From the NCBI GenBank assembly GCA_032622095.1, contig CP136063.1, positions 272,051,426 to 272,115,425 of the forward strand: a DNA stretch of 64,000 bases, in the 5' to 3' direction. This document shows positions 51,372 to 62,080 of this stretch, piece after piece (within the stretch, counting starts at the first letter, position 1; every line of letters starts with the position of its first letter). The position numbers and the translations under genes are program-made. The DNA is from Siphonodentalium dalli. Lineage: Eukaryota; Mollusca; Scaphopoda; Gadilida; Siphonodentaliidae. Below the pieces are notes generated by a model, which worked only from the letters and a program-made list of their open reading frames with translations, was not told the origin of the DNA and ran no database searches.

Positions 51372-53782
51372 TTGTATGTTACAAATAAAGAACGCTCATT
51401 GTTAGTCTATTCCTGGTATGCTACAAATAAAGAACGCTCATTGTTAGTCTATTCCTGGTGTGTTACAAATAAAGAGCGTTCATTGTTAGTCTATACCTGG
51501 TATGATACAAATGAAGAGCGTTCATTGTTAGTCTACTCATTGTATATTACCAATAAAGAGCGTTCCTTGTTAGAAAATTCATGGTATGTTACAAATAAAG
51601 AACGCTCATTGTTCGTCTATTCCTGGTATTTTGCAAATAAAGAGCGTTCATCGTTTGTCTATTCCTGGTATGTTACAAATAAAGAACGCTCATTGTTAGT
51701 CTATTCCTGGTATGTTACAAATAAAGAACGCTCATTGTTCGTCTATTCCTGGTATGTTACAAATAAAGAGCGTTCATCGTTAGTCTATTCCTGGTATGTT
51801 ACAAATAAAGAACGCTCATTGTTAGTCTATTCCTGGTATGTTACAAACAAAGAGCGTTCATTGTTAGTCTATTCCTGGTATGTTACAAATAAAGAACGCT
51901 CATTGTTTGTCTATTCCTGGTATGTTACAAATAAAGAACACTCATTGTTAGTCTATTCCTGGTCTGTTATAAATAAAGAGCGTTCATTGTTAGTCTATTC
52001 CTGATATATTACACATAAAGAACGCTCATTGTTAGTCTTACTCCTGGTATGTTACAAATAAAGAACGCTCATTGTTAGTCTTACTCCTGGTATGTTACAA
52101 ATAAAGAGAGTTCATTGTTAGTCTATTCCTGGTATGTTACAAATAAAGAACCCTCATTGTTAGTCTATTCCTGGATTGTAACCAACAAAGAACGTCCATT
52201 GTTAGTCTTATTCATGGTATGTTACAAATAAAGAACGCTCATTGTTAGTCTATTCCTGGTATGTTACAAATAAAGAGCTTTCATCGTTAGTCTATTCCTG
52301 GTATGTTACAAATAAAGAACGCTCAAAGTTAGTCTATTACTGGTATGTTACAAATAAAGAGCGTTCATCGTTAGTCTATTCCTGGTATGTTACAAATAAA
52401 GAACGCTCATTGTTTGTCTATGCCTGGTATGTTACAAATAAAGAACGCTCACCCTTAGTCTATTCCTGGTATGTTATAAATAAAGAGCGTTTATTGTTAG
52501 TCTATTCCTCGTTTGTTATAAATAAAGAGCGTTCATTGTTAGTCTATTCCTGATATATTACACATAAAGAACGCTCATTGTTAGTCTTACTCCTGGTATG
52601 TTACAAATAAAGAGCGTTCATTGTTAGTCTTACTCCTGGTATGTTTCAAATAAAGAATGTTCATTGTTAGTCTATTCCTGGTATGTTACACACAAAGAGC
52701 GTTCATTGTCAGTCTACTCATTGTATATTACCAATAAAGACCGTCCCTTGTTAGTATATTCATGGTATGTTACAAATAAAGATCGTTCATTGTTAGTCTT
52801 ATTCCTGGTATGTTACAAATAAAGAGTGTTCATTGTTAGTCTTACACAGTGTATGTTACAAATAAAGAGCGTTCACTGTTAGTCACCTCCTGACAAATAA
52901 CCAATACTAAGCGTTCATTGTTAGTCTATTCCTGGTATGTTACCAACAAAGATCATTCATTGTTAGTCTTATTCCTGTGATGTTACAAATAAAGAGCGTT
53001 AATTGTTAGTCTATTCTTGGTATGTTACAAATAAAGAGCGTTCATTGTTAGTCTTACTCCTGGTATGTTACAAATAAAGAACGCTCATTGTTAGTCTATT
53101 CCTGGTATGTTATAAATAAAGAGCGTTCCTTGTTAGTATATTCATGGTATGTTACAAATAAAGATCGTGCATTGTTAGTCTTATTCCTGGTATGTTACAC
53201 ATAAAGAGCGTTCATTGTTAGTCTACTCATTGTATATTACCAATAAAGAGCGTTCCTTTTTAGAAAATTCATGGTATGTTACAAATAAAGATCGTTCATT
53301 GTTAGTCTTATTCCTGGTATGTTACAAATAAAGAACGCTCATTGTTAGTCTATTCCTGGTATGTTACAAATAAAGAGCGTTAATTGTTAGTCTATTCCTG
53401 GTATGTAACCAACAAGGAACGTCCATTGTTAGTCTTACTCCTGGTATGTTACAAATAAAGAACGCTCATTATTAGTCTTACTCTTGGTATGTTACATATA
53501 AAGAGCGTTGATTGATAGTCTATTATTGGTATGTTACATATAAAGAACGCTCATTGTTAGTCTTACTCCTGGTATGTTACAAATAAAGAGTGTTCATTGT
53601 TAGTCTTACTCCTGGTAGGTTACAAATAAAGAACGCTCATTGCTAGTCTATTCCTGGTATGTTACAAATAAAAAGCGTTCATTGTTAGTCTTATTCCTGG
53701 TATGTTACAAATAAATAACGCTCATTGTTAGTCTATTCCTGGTATGTTACAAATAAAGAGCGTTCATTGTTAGTCTTATTCC
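51372..53782 (+). repeat. B unit, copy 3 (2411 bp)
   Basis: Same length as 29455-31865 and matched at offset 21917. It shares with that copy the rare TATTTTGCAAAT monomer (near 51627) and the TTACTGG monomer near 52338, so it is closer to it than to the adjacent B' units. Private changes include GGTCTGTTATAAAT near 51962, CTCAAAGTTAG near 52323 and CTCACCCTTAG near 52449. Diverged monomer at 52882-52913. Confidence 0.83.
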
Positions 53783-56700
53783 TTGTATGTTACAAATAAA
53801 GAACTCTCATTGTTAGTCTATTCCTGGTATGCTACAAATAAAGAACGCTCATTGTTAGTCTATTCCTGGTGTGTTACAAATAAAGAGCGTTCATTGTTAG
53901 TCTATACCTGGTATGATACAAATAAAGAGCGTTCATTGTTAGTCTACTCATTGTATATTACCAATAAAGAGCGTTCCTTGTTAGAAAATTCATGGTATGT
54001 TACAAATAAAGAACGCTCATTGTTCGTCTATTCCTGGTATGTTACAAATAAAGAGCGTTCATCGTTAGTCTATTCCTGGTATGTTACAAATAAAGAACGC
54101 TCATTGTTAGTCTATTCCTGGTATGTTACAAATAAAGAACGCTCATTGTTCGTCTATTCCTGGTATGTTACAAATAAAGAGCGTTCATCGTTAGTCTATT
54201 CCTGGTATGTTACAAATAAAGAACGCTCATTGTTAGTCTATTCCTGGTATGTTACAAACAAAGAGCGTTCATCGTTAGTCTATTCCTGGTATGTTACAAA
54301 TAAAGAACGCTCATTGTTTGTCTATTCCTGGTATGTTACAAATAAAGAACACTCATTGTTAGTCTATTCCTGGTATGTTATAAATAAAGAGCGTTCATTG
54401 TTAGTCTATTCCTGATATATTACACATAAAGAACGCTCATTGTTAGTCTTACTCCTGGTATGTTACAAATAAAGAACGCTCATTGTTAGTCTTACTCCTG
54501 GTATGTTACAAATAAAGAGAGTTCATTGTTAGTCTATTCCTTGTATGTTACAAATAAAGAACGCTCATTGTTAGTCTATTCCTGGTTTGCTACAAATAAA
54601 GAACGCTCATTGTTAGTCTATTCCTGGTGTGTTACAAATAAAGAGCGTTCATTGTTAGTCTATACCTGGTATGATACAAATGAAGAGCGTTCATTGTTAG
54701 TCTACTCATTGTATATTACCAATAAAGAGCGTTCCTTGTTAGAAAATTCATGGTATGTTACAAATAAAGAACGCTCATTGTTCGTATATTCCTGGTATGT
54801 TACAAATAAAGAGCGTTCATCGTTTGTCTATTCCTGGTATGTTACAAATAAAGAACGCTCATTGTTAGTCTATTCCTGGTATGTTACAAATAAAGAACGC
54901 TCATTGTTCGTCTATTCCTGGTATGTTACAAATAAAGAGCGTTCATCGTTAGTCTATTCCTGGTATGTTACAAATAAAGAACGCTCATTGTTAGTCTATT
55001 CCTGGTGTGTTACAAATAAAGAGCGTTCATTGTTAGTCTATACCTGGTATGATACAAATAAAGAGCGTTCATTGTTAGTCTACTCATTGTATATTACCAA
55101 TAAAGAGCGTTCCTTGTTAGAAAATTCATGGTATGTTACAAATAAAGAACGCTCATTGTTCGTCTATTCCTGGTATGTTACAAATAAAGAGCGTTCATCG
55201 TTAGTCTATTCCTGGTATGTTACAAATAAAGAACGCTCATTGTTAGTCTATTCCTGGTATGTTACAAATAAAGAACGCTCATTGTTCGTCTATTCCTGGT
55301 ATGTTACAAATAAAGAGCGTTCATCGTTAGTCTATTCCTGGTATGTTACAAATAAAGAACGCTCATTGTTTGTCTATTCCTGGTATGTTACAAATAAAGA
55401 ACACTCATTGTTAGTCTATTCCTGGTGTGCTACAAATAAAGAGCGTTCATTGCTAGTCTATTCCATGTATGTTACAAATAAAGAACGTTTATTGCTAATC
55501 TTATTCCTGGTATGTTACAAATAAAGAACGCTCATTTTTAGTTTTATTCCTGGTATGTTACAAATAAAGAGCGTTCATTGTTAGTCTATTCCTGGTATGT
55601 TACAAATAAAGAGCGTTTATTGTTTGTCTATTCCTGGTATGTAATCAACAAAGAACGTCCATTGTTGGTCTTATTCCTGGTATGTTACACATAAAGAGCG
55701 TTCATTGTTAGTATATTCATTGTTTGTTACCAATAAAGTCCGTTCATTGTTAGTCTTAGTCATGGTATGTTACAAATAAAGAGCGTCCCTTGTTAGTATA
55801 TTCATGGTATGTTACACATAAAGATCGTTCATTGTTAGTCTTATTCCTGGTATGTTACAAATAAAGAGCGTTCATTGTTAGTCTTACACATTGTATGTTA
55901 CAAATAAAGAGCGTTCATTGTTAGTCTATTCCTGGTTTGTTACAAATAAATAACGCTCATTGTTATATAGTCTATTCTTGGTATGTTACAAATAAAGATG
56001 GTTCATTGTTAGTCTTACTCATGGTATGTTACAAATAAAGAACGCTCATTGTTAGTCTATTCCTGGTATGTTATAAATAAAGAGCGTTCCTTGTTAGTAT
56101 ATTCATGGTATGTTACAATTAAAGATCGTGCATTGTTAGTCTTATTCCTGGTATGTTACACATAAAGAGCGTTCATTGTTAGTCTACTCATTGTATATTA
56201 CCAATAAAGAGCGTTCCTTGTTAGAAAATTCATCGTATGTTACAAATAAAGATCGTTCATTGTTAGTCTTATTCCTGGTATGTTACAAATAAAGAACGCT
56301 CATTGTTAGTCTATTCCTGGTATGTTACAAATAAAGAGCGTTAATTGTTAGTCTATTCCTGGTATGTAACCAACAAGGAACGTCCATTGTTAGTCTTATT
56401 CATGGTATGTTACAAATAAAGAGCGTTCATTGCTAGTCTTACTCCTGGTATGTGACAAATAAAGAACGCTCATTATTAGTCTTACTCTTGGTAGGTTACA
56501 TATAAAGAGCGTTGATTGATAGTCTATTATTGGTATGTTACATATAAAGAACGCTCATTGTTAGTCTTACTCCTGGTATGTTACAAATAAAGAGTGTTCA
56601 TTGTTAGTCTTACTCCTGGTATGTTACAAATAAAGAACGCTCATTGCTAGTCTATTCCTGGTATGTTACAAATAAAAAGCGTTCATTGTTAGTCTTATTC

Positions 56701-56786
56701 CTGGTATGTTACAAATAAATAACGCTCATTGTTAGTCTATTCCTGGTATGTTACAAATAAAGAGCGTTCATTGTTAGTCTTATTCC
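53783..56786 (+). repeat. C unit, copy 3 (3004 bp)
   Basis: Repeats 39781-42784 at offset 14002, including GGTTTGCTAC at the second start and TTCCATGTATG near 55463. TATA 46-mer at 55963. Confidence 0.85.
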
Positions 56787-59747
56787 TTGTATGTTACAAA
56801 TAAAGAACTCTCATTGTTAGTCTATTCCTGGTATGCTACAAATAAAGAACGCTCATTGTTAGTCTATTCCTGGTGTGTTACAAATAAAGAGCGTTCATTG
56901 TTAGTCTATACCTGGTATGATACAAATAAAGAGCGTTCATTGTTAGTCTACTCATTGTATATTACCAATAAAGAGCGTTCCTTGTTAGAAAATTCATGGT
57001 ATGTTACAAATAAAGAACGCTCATTGTTCGTCTATTCCTGGTATGTTACAAATAAAGAGCGTTCATCGTTAGTCTATTCCTGGTATGTTACAAATAAAGA
57101 ACGCTCATTGTTAGTCTATTCCTGGTATGTTACAAATAAAGAACGCTCATTGTTCGTCTATTCCTGGTATGTTACAAATAAAGAGCGTTCATCGTTAGTC
57201 TATTCCTGGTATGTTACAAATAAAGAACGCTCATTGTTAGTCTATTCCTGGTATGTTACAAACAAAGAGCGTTCATCGTTAGTCTATTCCTGGTATGTTA
57301 CAAATAAAGAACGCTCATTGTTTGTCTATTCCTGGTATGTTACAAATAAAGAACACTCATTGTTAGTCTATTCCTGGTATGTTATAAATAAAGAGCGTTC
57401 ATTGTTAGTCTATTCCTGATATATTACACATAACGAACGCTCATTGTTAGTCTTACTCCTGGTATGTTACAAATAAAGAGAGTTCATTGTTAGTCTATTC
57501 CTTGTATGTTACAAATAAAGAACGCTCATTGTTAGTCTATTCCTGGTATGCTACAAATAAAGAACGCTCATTGTTAGTCTATTCCTGGTGTGTTACAAAT
57601 AAAGAGCGTTCATTGTTAGTCTATACCTGGTATGATACAAATGAAGAGCGTTCATTGTTAGTCTACTCATTGTATATTACCAATAAAGAGCGTTCCTTGT
57701 TAGAAAATTCATGGTATGTTACAAATAAAGAACGCTCATTGTTCGTATATTCCTGGTATGTTACAAATAAAGAGCGTTCATCGTTTGTCTATTCCTGGTA
57801 TGTTACAAATAAAGAACGCTCATTGTTAGTCTATTCCTGGTATGTTACAAATAAAGAACGCTCATTGTTCGTCTATTCCTGGTATGTTACAAATAAAGAG
57901 CGTTCATCGTTAGTCTATTCCTGGTATGTTACAAATAAAGAACGCTCATTGTTAGTCTATTCCTGGTGTGTTACAAATAAAGAGCGTTCATTGTTAGTCT
58001 ATACCTGGTATGATACAAATAAAGAGCGTTCATTGTTAGTCTACTCATTGTATATTACCAATAAAGAGCGTTCCTTGTTAGAAAATTCATGGTATGTTAC
58101 AAATAAAGAACGCTCATTGTTCGTCTATTCCTGGTATGTTACAAATAAAGAGCGTTCATCGTTAGTCTATTCCTGGTATGTTACAAATAAAGAACGCTCA
58201 TTGTTAGTCTATTCCTGGTATGTTACAAATAAAGAACGCTCATTGTTCGTCTATTCCTGGTATGTTACAAATAAAGAGCGTTCATCGTTAGTCTATTCCT
58301 GGTATGTTACAAATAAAGAACGCTCATTGTTTGTCTATTCCTGGTATGTTACAAATAAAGAACACTCATTGTTAGTCTATTCCTGGTGTGCTACAAATAA
58401 AGAGCGTTCATTGCTAGTCTATTCCATGTATGTTACAAATAAAGAACGTTTATTGCTAATCTTATTCCTGGTATGTTACAAATAAAGAACGCTCATTTTT
58501 AGTTTTATTCCTGGTATGTTACAAATAAAGAGCGTTCATTGTTAGTCTATTCCTGGTATGTTACAAATAAAGAGCGTTTATTGTTTGTCTATTCCTGGTA
58601 TGTAATCAACAAAGAACGTCCATTGTTGGTCTTATTCCTGGTATGTTACACATAAAGAGCGTGCATTGTTAGTATATTCATTGTTTGTTACCAATAAAGT
58701 CCGTTCATTGTTAGTCTTAGTCATGGTATGTTACAAATAAAGAGCGTCCCTTGTTAGTATATTCATGGTATGTTACACATAAAGATCGTTCATTGTTAGT
58801 CTTATTCCTGGTATGTTACAAATAAAGAGCGTTCATTGTTAGTCTTACACATTGTATGTTACAAATAAAGAGCGTTCATTGTTAGTCTATTCCTGGTTTG
58901 TTACAAATAAATAACGCTCATTGTTATATAGTCTATTCTTGGTATGTTACAAATAAAGATGGTTCATTGTTAGTCTTACTCATGGTATGTTACAAATAAA
59001 GAACGCTCATTGTTAGTCTATTCCTGGTATGTTATAAATAAAGAGCGTTCCTTGTTAGTATATTCATGGTATGTTACAATTAAAGATCGTGCATTGTTAG
59101 TCTTATTCCTGGTATGTTACACATAAAGAGCGTTCATTGTTAGTCTACTCATTGTATATTACCAATAAAGAGCGTTCCTTGTTAGAAAATTCATCGTATG
59201 TTACAAATAAAGATCGTTCATTGTTAGTCTTATTCCTGGTATGTTACAAATAAAGAACGCTCATTGTTAGTCTATTCCTGGTATGTTACAAATAAAGAGC
59301 GTTAATTGTTAGTCTATTCCTGGTATGTAACCAACAAGGAACGTCCATTGTTAGTCTTATTCATGGTATGTTACAAATAAAGAGCGTTCATTGCTAGTCT
59401 TACTCCTGGTATGTGACAAATAAAGAACGCTCATTATTAGTCTTACTCTTGGTAGGTTACATATAAAGAGCGTTGATTGATAGTCTATTATTGGTATGTT
59501 ACATATAAAGAACGCTCATTGTTAGTCTTACTCCTGGTATGTTACAAATAAAGAGTGTTCATTGTTAGTCTTACTCCTGGTATGTTACAAATAAAGAACG
59601 CTCATTGCTAGTCTATTCCTGGTATGTTACAAATAAAAAGCGTTCATTGTTAGTCTTATTCCTGGTATGTTACAAATAAATAACGCTCATTGTTAGTCTA
59701 TTCCTGGTATGTTACAAATAAAGAGCGTTCATTGTTAGTCTTATTCC
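56787..59747 (+). repeat. C' unit, copy 2 (2961 bp)
   Basis: Repeats 42785-45745 at offset 14002, with the same missing 43-mer, CATAACGAA and AGCGTGCATTG variants. Confidence 0.85.
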
Positions 59748-62080
59748 TTGTATGTTACAAATAAAGAACGCTCATTGTTAGTCTATTCCTGGTTTGCTAC
59801 AAATAAAGAACGCTCATTGTTAGTCTGTTCCTGGTGTGTTACAAATAAAGAGCGTTCATTGTTAGTCTATACCTGGTATGATACAAATAAAGAGCGTTCA
59901 TTGTTAGTCTACTCATTGTATATTACCAATAAAGAGCGTTCCTTGTTAGAAAATTCATGGTATGTTACAAATAAAGAACGCTCATTGTTCGTCTATTCCT
60001 GGTATGTTACAAATAAAGAGCGTTCATCGTTAGTCTATTCCTGGTATGTTACAAATAAAGAACGTTCATTGTTAGTCTATTCCTGGTATGTTACAAATAA
60101 AGAACGCTCATCGTTAGTCTATTCCTGGTATGTTACAAATAAAGAACGCTCATGGTTAGTCTATTCCTGGTATGTTACAAACAAAGAGCGTTCATCGTTA
60201 GTCTATTCCTGGTATGTTACAAATAAAGAACGCTCATTGTTAGTCTATTCCTGGTATGTTACAAACAAAGAGCGTTCATCGTTAGTCTATTCCTGGTATG
60301 TTACAAATAAAGAACGCTCATTGTTTGTCTATTCCTGGTATGTTACAAATAAAGAACACTCATTGTTAGTCTATTCCTGGTATGTTATAAATAAAGAGCG
60401 TTCATTGTTAGTCTATTCCTGATATATTACACATAAAGAACGCTCATTGTTAGTCTTACTCCTGGTATGTTACAAATAAAGAACGCTCATTGTTAGTCTT
60501 ACTCCTGGTATGTTACAAATAAAGAGAGTTCATTGTTAGTCTATTCCTGGTATGTTACAAATAAAGAACCCTCATTGTTAGTCTATTCCTGGATTGTAAC
60601 CAACAAAGAACGTCCATTGTTAGTCTTATTCATGGTATGTTACAAATAAAGAACGCTCATTGTTTGTCTATTCCTGGTATGTTACAAATAAAGAACACTC
60701 ATTGTTAGTCTATTCCTGGTGTGCTACAAATAAAGAGCGTTCATTGCTAGTCTATTCCAGGTATGTTACAAATAAAGAACGTTTATTGCTAATCTTATTC
60801 CTGGTATGTTACAAATAAAGAACGCTCATTTTTAGTTTTATTCCTGGTATGTTACAAATAAAGAGCGTTCATTGTTAGTCTATTCCTGGTATGTTACAAA
60901 TAAAGAGCGTTTATTGTTTGTCTATTCCTGGTATGTAATCAATAAAGAACGTCCATTGTTGGTCTTATTCCTGGTATGTTACACATAAAGAGGGTTCATT
61001 GTTAGTATATTCATTGTTTGTTACCAATAAAGACCGTTCATTGTTAGTCTTAGTCATGGTATGTTACAAATAAAGAGCGTCCCTTGTTAGTATATTCATG
61101 GTATGTTACACATAAAGATCGTTCATTGTTAGTCTTATTCCTGGTATGTTACAAATAAAGAGCGTTCATTGTTAGTCTTACACATTGCATGTTACAAATA
61201 AAGAGCGTTCATTGTTAGTCTATTCCTGGTTTGTTACAAATAAATAACGCTCATTGTTATATAGTCTATTCTTGGTATGTTACAAATAAAGAGCGTTCAT
61301 TGTTAGTCTTACTCCTGGTATGTTACAAATAAAGAACGCTCATTGTTAGTCTATTCCTGGTATGTTATAAATAAAGAGCGTTCCTTGTTAGTATATTCAT
61401 GGTATGTTACAATTAAAGATCGTGCATTGTTAGTCTTATTCCTGGTATGTTACACATAAAGAGCGTTCATTGTTAGTCTACTCATTGTATATTACCAATA
61501 AAGAGCGTTCCTTGTTTGAAAATTCATGGTATGTTACAAATAAAGATCGTTCATTGTTAGTCTTATTCCTGGTATGTTACAAATAAAGAACGCTCATTGT
61601 TAGTCTATTCCTGGTATGTTACAAATAAAGAGCGTTAATTGTTAGTCTATTCCTGGTATGTAACCAACAAGGAACGTCCATTGTTAGTCTTATTCATGGT
61701 ATGTTACAAATAAAGAGCGTTCATTGCTAGTCTTACTCCTGGTATGTGACAAATAAAGAACGCTCATTATTAGTCTTACTCTTGGTAGGTTACATGTAAA
61801 GAGCGTTGATTGATAGTCTATTATTGGTATGTTACCTATAAAGAACGCTCATTGTTAGTCTTACTCCTGGTATGTTACAAATAAAGAGTGTTCATTGTTA
61901 GTCTTACTCCTGGTATGTTACAAATAAAGAACGCTCATTGCTAGTCTATTCCTGGTATGTTACAAATAAAAAGCGTTCATTGTTAGTCTTATTCCTGGTA
62001 TGTTACAAATAAATAACGCTCATTGTTAGTCTATTCCTGGTATGTTACAAATAAAGAGCGTTCATTGTTAGTCTTATTCC
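59748..62080 (+). repeat. A' unit, copy 3 (2333 bp)
   Basis: Repeats 45746-48078 at offset 14002, sharing GTCTGTTCC, ATCAATAAAG, ACATTGCATG and GTTACCTATAAAG. Confidence 0.85.
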
